DNA of 34,429 nt from Acidovorax sp. CCYZU-2555 (GTDB lineage Bacteria; Pseudomonadota; Gammaproteobacteria; Burkholderiales; Burkholderiaceae_C): positions 1 to 34,429 of the forward strand of contig NZ_JAHCDD010000065.1 in the NCBI RefSeq assembly GCF_018413525.1. Direction: 5' to 3'. Shown here one piece after another: positions 1-6,999 of the stretch. The notes below the pieces were generated by a model, which searched no databases, was not told the DNA's origin, and saw only the letters and a program-made list of their open reading frames with translations. Both the position numbers and the translations under genes were made by a program. Each line of letters opens with the position of its first letter. The first letter of the stretch is position 1.

Positions 1-374
1 AACCATTCGACAAAGCTCGCGCCGTAGGCGACTTCGCCCTTGGCCTCGGCAAAGGGCTTGCCCTGTTCGGCCGTCATGATGCGCGCGAGGTCGTCGCTGT
101 GCGCCATCAGCAGCTCGTACCACTTGAGCAAAATGGCATGGCGCTGCTTGGCGGTCTTGCCGCGCCATGCGGGCCAGGCGGCGTTGGCGGCGTCGAGCGC
201 GCTTTGCGCCTGGGCCGCGCCCAGGTTCGGCACATCGGCGAGCTTGAGCCCGGTGGCGGGGTCGTTCACATCGAAACGTGCATCGCCCTGGACCCACTGG
301 CCGTTGATCAGCGCGTCGGTCTTGAGCAGGCTGGGGTCGTTGAGCAAGGCCAGGGGGGAAGTCTTCATGTCCAT
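1..374 (-). CDS. gabD: Succinate-semialdehyde dehydrogenase, N-terminal part (cut by window edge)
   Basis: NAD(P)-dependent aldehyde dehydrogenase expected to oxidise succinate semialdehyde, the product of GABA transamination, to succinate. About 124 N-terminal residues are visible; the catalytic Cys and Glu lie outside the window. The seen part has the family pattern: an early INGQWV segment, NPATG-like DPATG, and the EQGKPFAEAKGEV stretch followed by YGASFVEW, which is characteristic of the GabD branch. The start at 374 was chosen over an in-frame ATG at 368 because AAAGGA lies about 8 bases before it. It begins 14 bases after the gabT stop, so the two are probably co-transcribed. The assignment to gabD rather than another aldehyde dehydrogenase rests on the adjacent gabT. 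Confidence 0.88.
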   Translation of the reverse strand, partial: MDMKTSPLALLNDPSLLKTDALINGQWVQGDARFDVNDPATGLKLADVPNLGAAQAQSALDAANAAWPAWRGKTAKQRHAILLKWYELLMAHSDDLARIMTAEQGKPFAEAKGEVAYGASFVEW

Positions 375-388
375 GATGGGGTCCTTTC

Positions 389-1678
389 TTAAGCTGCGAC
401 CGCGACATCCACTGCGGCCGACACGGCTTCGCCCAGCGTCGCGAGCGCGGTGTCGAACTGGGCATCGGGAATGGTCAGTGGGTAGAGGAAACGGATCACA
501 TTGCCGTACTGGCCGCAGCTCAGCAGCAGCAGGCCGCGCTGCAGCGCTTCCTTCTGGATGCGCGCCACCAGCGCGCTGTCCGGCGCCTTGGTGTCGGGAT
601 TGACGCACTCCATGGCGATCATCGAGCCCAGGCCGCGCACTTCGGCGATCGCGGGCACGCGTTCACGCAGGTCGTTGAGGAACTCTTCCAGGCGCGCGCC
701 CAGTTGCACCGAACGCGCCAGCAGCTGTTCCTGCGCGATGACATCGAGCACCGCATGCGCCGAGGCCACGGCCAGCGGGTTGCCCGCGTAGGTGCCGCCC
801 AGGCCGCCGGGGTTGGCGGCGTCCATGACTTCGGCGCGGCCGCAGACCGCCGACAGCGGCATGCCGCCCGCGAGGCTCTTGGCCATGGTCATGATGTCGG
901 GGCGCACGGCGAAATGCTGCATCGCGAACAGCTTGCCCGTGCGGCCGAAGCCGGTCTGCACTTCGTCGGCGATCAGCAGGATGCCGTGCTTGTCGCAGAC
1001 CTGGCGCAGGCCGGCGAACAGCGCGGCATCGGCCACATTGAAGCCGCCTTCGCCCTGCACCGGCTCGACGATGATGGCCGCGACACGGCCGGGCTCGATG
1101 TCGCACTTGAACAGGTGCTCGAGCGCATTGAGGCTGTCCTGCACCGACACGCCGCGCAGCGGGGCCGGGAAGGGCAGGTGATAGACCTCGCCCGGGAACG
1201 GGCCGAAACCGGCCTTGTAAGGCTGGACCTTGCCGGTCAGCGCCAGGCCCATCATGGTGCGGCCGTGAAAGCCGCCGCCGAAAGCGATCACGCCGGGGCG
1301 ACCGGTGCTGACGCGCGCGATCTTGATGGCGTTCTCTACGGCCTCGGCGCCCGTGGTGAAGAACGCGGTCTTCTTGGCGCCATCGATAGGCACCAGCGCG
1401 TTGATGCGCTCGGCCAGGGCCACGGCGCTTTCGTAGGGGACGATCTGGAAGGCGGTGTGCGTGAAGCGCTCGAGCTGGGCCTGGATGGCGGCGACGACCT
1501 TGGGGTGGCGGTGGCCGGTATTGACCACGGCGATGCCCGCGGCGAAGTCGGTGTACTGCTTGCCTTCCACGTCCCAGATGGTCGCGTTCTCGGCGCGGTC
1601 CGCATAGAAGTTGCACATGACGCCCACGCCACGGGGGGTGGCGTCGAGGCGGCGCTGGTTGATCTGCTGGTTGTTCAT
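389..1678 (-). CDS. gabT: 4-aminobutyrate--2-oxoglutarate aminotransferase
   Basis: PLP enzyme that transfers the amino group of GABA to 2-oxoglutarate, giving succinate semialdehyde and glutamate. It has 429 residues, normal for class III aminotransferases of the GabT type. Visible features are the TTGAEAVENAIK cofactor-phosphate region, FGGGFHGRT, the EPVQGEGGF segment, LLIADEVQTGFGRTG with the aspartate that contacts the PLP ring nitrogen, and the PLP lysine (about K267) in MTMAKSLAGG. The open frame runs on far upstream, but homology begins just after MNNQQINQRR, so the ATG at 1678 is the start. No strong Shine-Dalgarno sequence precedes it. First gene of gabT-gabD, divergent from a MocR-type regulator. 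Confidence 0.94.
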   Translation of the reverse strand: MNNQQINQRRLDATPRGVGVMCNFYADRAENATIWDVEGKQYTDFAAGIAVVNTGHRHPKVVAAIQAQLERFTHTAFQIVPYESAVALAERINALVPIDGAKKTAFFTTGAEAVENAIKIARVSTGRPGVIAFGGGFHGRTMMGLALTGKVQPYKAGFGPFPGEVYHLPFPAPLRGVSVQDSLNALEHLFKCDIEPGRVAAIIVEPVQGEGGFNVADAALFAGLRQVCDKHGILLIADEVQTGFGRTGKLFAMQHFAVRPDIMTMAKSLAGGMPLSAVCGRAEVMDAANPGGLGGTYAGNPLAVASAHAVLDVIAQEQLLARSVQLGARLEEFLNDLRERVPAIAEVRGLGSMIAMECVNPDTKAPDSALVARIQKEALQRGLLLLSCGQYGNVIRFLYPLTIPDAQFDTALATLGEAVSAAVDVAVAA

Positions 1679-1719
1679 GGAGGAGCTCGTTGGCGGGTGG
1701 TTGATGAATGGATTACATG

Positions 1720-1772
1720 GCCAATCGGTCCTATAATCCAGCACCACTTTGACCAAAATGGATGGTGCCAAT
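1720..1772. promoter_or_regulatory. gabT / MocR divergent promoter region with repeated GCCAAT half-sites
   Basis: The 93 bases between the two starts contain a perfect TATAAT at 1732-1737 on the plus strand, with no good -35 at normal spacing, as expected for an activator-dependent promoter. GCCAAT occurs as a direct repeat at 1720-1725 and 1767-1772, the second copy running into the regulator's TTG start codon. Direct-repeat half-sites are typical of MocR/GabR regulators, so these are candidate operators for activation of gabTD and autoregulation. The -10 box is seen; the operator role is inferred. Confidence 0.45.
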
Positions 1773-3280
1773 TGAAGTCCATCAGCGGCGACCTGATCGC
1801 CCCCCGGCTCGCGCAACTGCGCCGCGAAAAGCCCGCCATGCCGGTCAACCGGCTGCTCTATGAATGCCTGCGCGACGCCATCCACGACGCCAGCCTGCCG
1901 GCCGCGACGCGGCTGCCGCCCACGCGCGATCTGGCGCTGGAGGCCGGCATCTCGCGCAATACCGTGATGCATGCCTATGAGCAGCTGATGGCCGAGGGCT
2001 ATACCAAGGGGCTCACGGGCAGCGGCACCTATGTGGCCGACCGCATTCCCGACCTGGCGCCGGTCAGGCCGAGCCAGACGGCCGTGGCGCTGCCGGGCAA
2101 GGCCGTGGCGGGGCGGCTTTCGGCGCGCGGGCGCAAGGTGGTGATGAACGCCAAGGCCCAGTCCACGCAGTGGGGCGCATTCCTGCCCGGCGTGCCCGAT
2201 GTGACCCAGGTGCCGCATGCCAAGCTCGCGCAGATCACCGCGCGCCTGAGCCGGCAGCTGCCGCCGGCGACGCTCAGCTATGCGACCAACGGCGGCTATC
2301 CCAAACTGCACCAGAGCCTCGCGGTCTATCTGCGCCAGGCGCGCTCCGTGGTCTGCGAGCCCGGCCAGATCGTCGTCACCGAAGGCGTGCACCAGGCCAT
2401 CGATCTGATCACGCGCGTGCTGGGCGACGCGGGCGACCATGCCTGGGTCGAGGAGCCCGGCTACTGGGGCACGCGCAGCATTCTGGAAATCAACGGCATA
2501 CGGCTCAAGCCCATGCCGGTCGACGCCGAAGGCATGCGCTTTCCGCTCAGCGCTTCTGGCAAGCCGCCGCGCTTTGCTTTTGTCACGCCTTCGCACCAAT
2601 ATCCGCTGGGCCCGGTCATGAGCCTGGCGCGCCGGCTCGATCTGCTGGCCTATGCGACGCGCCACGGCACCTGGGTGGTCGAAGACGACTACGACAGCGA
2701 GTTCCGCTTCGCCGGCCACCCCGTGGCCTCGCTGCAAGGCCTGCTGCCCGGCGCGCCGGTGATCTATGTGGGCACGTTCAGCAAGACGCTGTACCCGGGC
2801 CTGCGCATGGCCTATATGGTCGTGCCCGCGCCGTTTGCCGCGGCGTTTCGCACCGCGCAATCGGAGCTGTACCGCGGCGGCCACATGCTGCAGCAGGCCG
2901 CGCTGGCCGAGTTCATGGACAGCGGCCTCTACGCCGCCCATATCCGCCGCATGCGCCTGATCTATGCGGCGCGCCGCGCCTATCTGATCGGGCTGGTCGA
3001 GCAGTCGCTGGGCCCGGGCTGGCTGCACGAATACGACAGCAATGCGGGCCTGCATCTGGTGCTGTCATTGCCGCCGGGCACCGACGACGTGGCGATTGCC
3101 GCGGCGGCCGCGGCCCAGGGCGTGATCGCGCGGCCGCTGTCGAACTACTATCTGGGCCGCCATCCCAGCCCGGGGCTGATGCTGGCCTTTGCGAGCATTC
3201 CCCAGGAGGAAATGCTGGCCCCGTGGACCATCGTCGCGCGCTGCATTCTGCAGGCCGTCGCCGGCCGGCGCGCTAGCTGA
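1772..3280 (+). CDS. MocR/GabR-type PLP-dependent transcriptional regulator
   Basis: Fusion of an N-terminal GntR-type winged helix (about residues 24-90, with LPPTRDLALEAGISRNTV and GLTGSGTYV) to a fold-type I aminotransferase-like domain that binds PLP. The PLP lysine is about K338 in GTFSKTLYPGLRM; TPSHQYPLG and EDDYDSEF are further family motifs. Length is 502 residues, usual for the family. The open frame extends about 1 kb upstream as a shadow of gabT. The best start is TTG at 1772, since no in-frame ATG or GTG lies nearby before the DNA-binding domain; an ATG near 1838 would cut into it. By analogy with GabR of Bacillus it should sense GABA plus PLP and activate gabTD, which it faces. 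Its 3' end overlaps the convergent next gene by 8 bases. Confidence 0.88.
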   Translation: MKSISGDLIAPRLAQLRREKPAMPVNRLLYECLRDAIHDASLPAATRLPPTRDLALEAGISRNTVMHAYEQLMAEGYTKGLTGSGTYVADRIPDLAPVRPSQTAVALPGKAVAGRLSARGRKVVMNAKAQSTQWGAFLPGVPDVTQVPHAKLAQITARLSRQLPPATLSYATNGGYPKLHQSLAVYLRQARSVVCEPGQIVVTEGVHQAIDLITRVLGDAGDHAWVEEPGYWGTRSILEINGIRLKPMPVDAEGMRFPLSASGKPPRFAFVTPSHQYPLGPVMSLARRLDLLAYATRHGTWVVEDDYDSEFRFAGHPVASLQGLLPGAPVIYVGTFSKTLYPGLRMAYMVVPAPFAAAFRTAQSELYRGGHMLQQAALAEFMDSGLYAAHIRRMRLIYAARRAYLIGLVEQSLGPGWLHEYDSNAGLHLVLSLPPGTDDVAIAAAAAAQGVIARPLSNYYLGRHPSPGLMLAFASIPQEEMLAPWTIVARCILQAVAGRRAS

Positions 3281-4001
3281 CCAGCCGCAATGCGGCCTGC
3301 CAGACCTTCTCGGCGTGCTCCACGCCTTCTTCGCGCAAGAACTGATCCGAGGTGCGCTGGCGCACGGCTTCGGGCGGAAGAATCGGCTGGGCGCAGGCCG
3401 ACAAGGCCTTGACCTGGGCCTGGCAGGCGCGTTCCAGGAAGAAGATGTTGAGAAAGGCTTCGGCAATGGTGCCGCCGGCCGCGATCAGCCCGTGGTTGTG
3501 CAACACCATCACGCTGTGCGCTCCCAGGCTGTCGACCAGGCGCGCGCGCTCCTCGAGATCGAAGGCAATGCCTTCATAGGGGTGGTAGCCGATGCGGCCG
3601 TAGAACTTGAGCGCATGCTGGCTCAGCGGCAGCAGGCCCTGGGGATGGCAGGCGACGGCGATGCCGTCGGCCGTGTGGGTGTGGATCACGCAGCCCAGGT
3701 CATGGCGCGCCATATGGATGGCCGAATGGATGGTGAAGCCCGCCACATTGACTTCGCCTGCGGCGCGCACGTCGTCGATCTGCTGGCCGCTGGGGTCGAT
3801 CTTCACCAGATCGTCGGGCTGCACTTCATGGAACAGCACGCCATAGCGGTTGATCAGGAACTGGTCGGTGGTGCCGGGCACGCGCGCGCTGATATGCGTG
3901 TCTATCAGGTCGGTCATCTTGAAATGCGCGATCAGGCGGTACAAGGCGGCGAGCGCGATCCGGGTCTGTTGTTCAGACATTTCGCTGGTGTGGGAGGTCA
4001 T
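3273..4001 (-). CDS. Class II aldolase/adducin-like protein
   Basis: 242 residues with the class II aldolase/adducin fold. The zinc histidines are visible: HTHT (H107, H109) and LHNHGL (H170). The position of the catalytic glutamate of L-fuculose-1-phosphate aldolase is occupied by glycine (AGFTIHSAIH, about G88), as in adducin-like subgroups, so a true retro-aldol reaction is uncertain; a decarboxylase or another metal-dependent lyase is possible. Starts at 4034 (overlapping the previous stop) and 3980 are also possible; 4001 begins MTSHTSEMSEQ and none has a good ribosome site. Last gene of the six-gene operon that begins with the amidase. Its substrate is unknown. Confidence 0.82.
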   Translation of the reverse strand: MTSHTSEMSEQQTRIALAALYRLIAHFKMTDLIDTHISARVPGTTDQFLINRYGVLFHEVQPDDLVKIDPSGQQIDDVRAAGEVNVAGFTIHSAIHMARHDLGCVIHTHTADGIAVACHPQGLLPLSQHALKFYGRIGYHPYEGIAFDLEERARLVDSLGAHSVMVLHNHGLIAAGGTIAEAFLNIFFLERACQAQVKALSACAQPILPPEAVRQRTSDQFLREEGVEHAEKVWQAALRLVS

Positions 4002-4020
4002 ATCGAAAGCACTCGGTAAT

Positions 4021-4386
4021 TCAGGAAATGCCATAGCTCTTGGCGACGATCTGCCAGCGCCCGTCGAAGCGGATAAAGCTCAGATAGTCGGTATAGGCAT
4101 GGGGCGCGAACAGGCAGGACACCTTCACCAGCGCGTTGACCGGGCCGCTGCGGTCGATCATGAGGATGCGGTCGTCGCGCTGCGCTCCCTGCGACTGGGG
4201 CGAGGCGCGGCCGGCGACGCGCGTGAGCCACTCGGGCACGGGCAGGGCCACCAGCGCGTCGTCGACGGCGATGAACAGGCTGGCCTGGGCGTGGAACACG
4301 CGCGCGAGCTTTTCGGCGTCGCCTTCGTACAGGCCGTCGAAGTAAAGCTGCACGGCGGCTTGCAGGGATGGGATTTCAGAGGTCAT
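4021..4386 (-). CDS. NTF2/SnoaL-like protein (lumazine-binding-like subgroup)
   Basis: A 121-residue single-domain protein with the NTF2-like cone fold pattern: an N-terminal helix pair (QAAVQLYFDGLYEGDAEKLARVFHAQASLF), then beta strands ending in YTDYLSFIRFDGRWQIVAKSYGIS. These small proteins are often cyclases, isomerases, dehydratases or ligand-binding partners in catabolic operons; no catalytic residue can be assigned here. The gene sits between the PaiB-like gene and the aldolase-like gene in the same direction, with short gaps. No clear Shine-Dalgarno sequence is visible, so the start is by homology pattern. Confidence 0.78.
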   Translation of the reverse strand: MTSEIPSLQAAVQLYFDGLYEGDAEKLARVFHAQASLFIAVDDALVALPVPEWLTRVAGRASPQSQGAQRDDRILMIDRSGPVNALVKVSCLFAPHAYTDYLSFIRFDGRWQIVAKSYGIS

Positions 4387-4421
4387 GGGGTGAGGAGAGA
4401 GGTGGGAGAAGTCGGCCGCGA

Positions 4422-5060
4422 TCACGCGGCATCCTGGTGGCGGTTCACGTGTTGCATGAACGCGGCCGCGGCATGGTCGCCCTGCTGCGGCGAGGACATC
4501 AGCGCGTGCAGCACGCCCCGGCGATCGGCCGGCGATTTGTCCTGGTTGAACTTGAACTTGCCTTCGAGCGTGTCGATGGGAATGCGTACCGCGACGATGG
4601 CTTGCAGGCGCGGCGCGATCATCTCGGCCGGCATTTCGGGAAAGCGCCAGTTGCCGCCCAGCGGCGCGTCGTAATGCGCGACGGTGCGGTCGAGCACCGC
4701 GCGCACGGCATCGGGCGATTCCAGGCACTCGGGCTGGCCGCGCGCGTGAATGGCCGCGTAGTTCCAGGTAGGAAAAGTGCGCTGGTTGTCGTACCAGCTC
4801 GGCGATATATAGGCGTGCGGGCCCTGGAAGATCACCAGCGCCGGCGAGCCGGCCAGCAGATCGGCGAGCTGGGCGTTGTTGCGCGCCAGATGCGTGGTCA
4901 GCGTGCCCAGCGGGCCGTCGTCGGCATCGAGCAGAAACGGCAGATGCGTCGCCTGGGCGCCGGCCGCACCATGCGTGATCAGCGTGGCGAAGCTCCACTG
5001 GCGCATGCAGTCGTGCAGCTCGGCACGGTCGTGGTGTGCGTAGGGTGGGGGGGTGTACAT
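4422..5060 (-). CDS. PaiB-like FMN-binding protein
   Basis: A 212-residue protein of the PaiB family (split-barrel flavin-binding fold). Diagnostic stretches are the N-terminal MYTPPPY, ATHLPFLLD, HLARNN, the HAYISPSWY segment followed by TWNYAAIHARG, and the C-terminal EGKFKFNQDKSPADRRG. Bacillus PaiB was described as a negative regulator of sporulation and protease genes, and related proteins bind FMN or heme. In a catabolic operon the protein may equally be a small flavin-dependent enzyme. It lies 6 bases after the dehydrogenase gene in the reading direction, so translation is probably coupled. The call to family is firm, the role is not. Confidence 0.88.
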   Translation of the reverse strand: MYTPPPYAHHDRAELHDCMRQWSFATLITHGAAGAQATHLPFLLDADDGPLGTLTTHLARNNAQLADLLAGSPALVIFQGPHAYISPSWYDNQRTFPTWNYAAIHARGQPECLESPDAVRAVLDRTVAHYDAPLGGNWRFPEMPAEMIAPRLQAIVAVRIPIDTLEGKFKFNQDKSPADRRGVLHALMSSPQQGDHAAAAFMQHVNRHQDAA

Positions 5061-5066
5061 GGGTTC

Positions 5067-5990
5067 TCAATAGCCGCGCACGGCGTCCACTTGATTGCGC
5101 AAGGGCTCGCCGCCCTGCAGGCGGCGGATGTTGTCGGCGACCTGCTGCACCACGGCCTGGGGCGAGGCCATGGTCGCCATATGGGGCGTGACCACGACCT
5201 GCTGCAGATCCCACAGCGGGCTCGCGGCGTCCAGCGGCTCCTGCGGGAACACATCGAGCACGGCGCCGCGCAGGTGGCCGCTGTCGAGCGCAGCGATCAG
5301 GTCATCGATGACCAGATGCTCGCCGCGGCCGCAGCCCACGATGCAGGCGCCTGGAGGCAGGCGCGAAAACAGCTCCTGGTTCAGAATGCCGCGCGTGCCT
5401 TCGGTCAGCGGCAGCAGGTTGATCAGGATCTCGGTGGAGGCGAGAAAGCGCTGCAGGCCTTCATCGCCCGCATGGGTCTGCACGCCCTCGATCTGGTGCA
5501 GGCTGCGCGACCAGCCGCTCACTGCATAGCCTTCGGCCAGCAGCTTGGCCGCGACGCTGCGCCCCAGCGCGCCCAGGCCCATGATGCCCACGCGGCAATC
5601 GGACGCCGGGCGCAGCCTGGGCCGCAGCCATTCGTGGCCGCGCTGCTGGCGCAAGGCGACATCGAAAGAGCGATGGAAGTGCAGCACGGCCCACATCACA
5701 TACTCGAGCATGCCGCGCGTGAGGCCGTCGTCGACCACGCGGCACACGGGCAGGCCGCCTGCGCCCGGCAGGATGTTGTCCACGCCCGCGGCGATGCTGT
5801 GCACCAGCCGCAGCCGCGGCATCTGCGCGTAGACGCCGGGCGGCGTGTTCCAGCAGACGGCCACGTCGGCGTCCAGGCAGGCCGGGTCGGGCCAGACCGA
5901 ATAGCGCGCCTGCGGCAAGGCCGCCTGCAGCAGGGGGCCCAGATATTCCAGCTTGGAAGTCTGGCTCAGTAAAGCGATGTGGGTCGTCAC
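5067..5990 (-). CDS. D-2-hydroxyacid dehydrogenase, glyoxylate/hydroxypyruvate reductase A type
   Basis: NAD(P)H-dependent reductase of 2-oxo acids such as glyoxylate or hydroxypyruvate. It is 307 residues, close to GhrA. The Rossmann motif is VGIMGLGALG (about 134-143); WSRS after the second strand (about 160-163) carries an arginine that favours NADPH. Catalytic residues fit the family: R222 in GCGRGEHLV, E251 in DVFPQEPL and H270 in VVTPHMA. The gene follows the Bug receptor by 3 bases and precedes the PaiB-like gene by 6, so it is in the middle of the operon. It may reduce or oxidise a 2-hydroxy/2-oxo acid made from the amide substrate, which is inference. Confidence 0.9.
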   Translation of the reverse strand: MTTHIALLSQTSKLEYLGPLLQAALPQARYSVWPDPACLDADVAVCWNTPPGVYAQMPRLRLVHSIAAGVDNILPGAGGLPVCRVVDDGLTRGMLEYVMWAVLHFHRSFDVALRQQRGHEWLRPRLRPASDCRVGIMGLGALGRSVAAKLLAEGYAVSGWSRSLHQIEGVQTHAGDEGLQRFLASTEILINLLPLTEGTRGILNQELFSRLPPGACIVGCGRGEHLVIDDLIAALDSGHLRGAVLDVFPQEPLDAASPLWDLQQVVVTPHMATMASPQAVVQQVADNIRRLQGGEPLRNQVDAVRGY

Positions 5991-5993
5991 GGG

Positions 5994-6956
5994 TCAGTCC
6001 ACCTTGATGTTGGCTGCTTCGATGGTGCGGGCGTTGCGCTGCAGTTCGCGCTGCACCTGGTCGCGGAACTGGCGTGCGTCCGAGTAGCGTGGATCGAACC
6101 CGGCGGCGTCCAGCGCTTCATGCGTGCTCTTGTCGGCCATCACGTCCTTGAGCGCGCGCGACAGGCGCGTGACGATCTCGGGTGGCGTGCCCTTGGGGCT
6201 CACGAAGCCGAACCAGGTCTCGAAATCGAGGTCGGCCACGCCGCTTTCCTGCATGGTCGGCACGTCGGGCAGCTGCACCGCGCGCTTGCTGCCCAGCACG
6301 GCAATCGGCTTGACCTTGCCGCCGCGAATCTGCGGCATGGCCGCGACCATGGTCTCGATGGTCAGCGGAATCTGGTTGCCTATAAGGTCGACCATGGCGG
6401 GCGCGCTGCCCTTGTACGGCACATGCACCAGGCGCGCGCCGGTCTTCTGCGCGAAGAATTCGCTGGCGATATGCGGCAGCGAGCCGCTGCCGAACGAGCC
6501 CAGGCTCAGGGGCTCGGCCGCCGACTTCGAGACCACATCCTTGACGCTGGCCAGGCTGGTGCCGGGGTTGGTCAGCATCACCAGCTGCGAGCCGCCCGCG
6601 ATGCCCAGGTATTCATAGCTGGTCAGCGGGTCGTAGCCCAGGTTCTTGTAGAGCAGCGAATTGACCGTATAGGAGGAGGCACCCATCAGCAAAATGGTGT
6701 AGCCGTCGGGCTTGGCGCGCGCGCCCGCCGCAGCGCCTATGGAGCCATTGGCGCCGGGCTTGTTCTCTATCACCACCGACTGGCCCAGCTTTGCTCCCAG
6801 GCGCGTGGCGATCAGGCGCGCCAGCACATCGGTCGAGCCTCCGGGAGGAAAGGGAGCGATCAGCGTCACGGGCTTGGACGGGAAGGTGTCGGCCAGGGCC
6901 GGGGCGGCGCCAAGGACGGCCAGTGCGGACAGGGCGGTGCTGAGAAGTCGTTTCAT
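5994..6956 (-). CDS. Bug/TctC-family extracytoplasmic solute receptor
   Basis: Periplasmic binding protein of the Bug (tripartite tricarboxylate receptor) family, 320 residues. It has a Sec signal peptide (MKRLLSTALSALAVLGAAPALA, cleaved around residue 22) followed by the family start FPSKPVTLIAPFPPGGSTD, then IENKPGANGSIG, and the ligand-loop VPYKGSAPAMVDLIGNQIP. Such receptors bind small carboxylates, amino acids or amides. No TctA/TctB membrane genes are nearby, which is common in Burkholderiales where many Bug proteins share membrane partners elsewhere. GGAG sits about 8 bases before the ATG. It is the second gene of the amidase operon. Confidence 0.93.
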   Translation of the reverse strand: MKRLLSTALSALAVLGAAPALADTFPSKPVTLIAPFPPGGSTDVLARLIATRLGAKLGQSVVIENKPGANGSIGAAAGARAKPDGYTILLMGASSYTVNSLLYKNLGYDPLTSYEYLGIAGGSQLVMLTNPGTSLASVKDVVSKSAAEPLSLGSFGSGSLPHIASEFFAQKTGARLVHVPYKGSAPAMVDLIGNQIPLTIETMVAAMPQIRGGKVKPIAVLGSKRAVQLPDVPTMQESGVADLDFETWFGFVSPKGTPPEIVTRLSRALKDVMADKSTHEALDAAGFDPRYSDARQFRDQVQRELQRNARTIEAANIKVD

Positions 6957-6999
6957 GCGTAAGCTCCAGGAGGTTGGGGAGGGACTGAGGGACGGGGAT

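Noticed and set aside
704..1771. Long plus-strand open frame upstream of the MocR regulator
   Set aside because: It is the antisense of gabT, low-complexity His/Gly/Ala-rich, and the MocR domain pattern begins only after 1772.
1679..3055. Open frame extending gabT upstream through the MocR gene
   Set aside because: It is the antisense of the regulator; aminotransferase homology starts at MNNQQ and the extension has no domain pattern.
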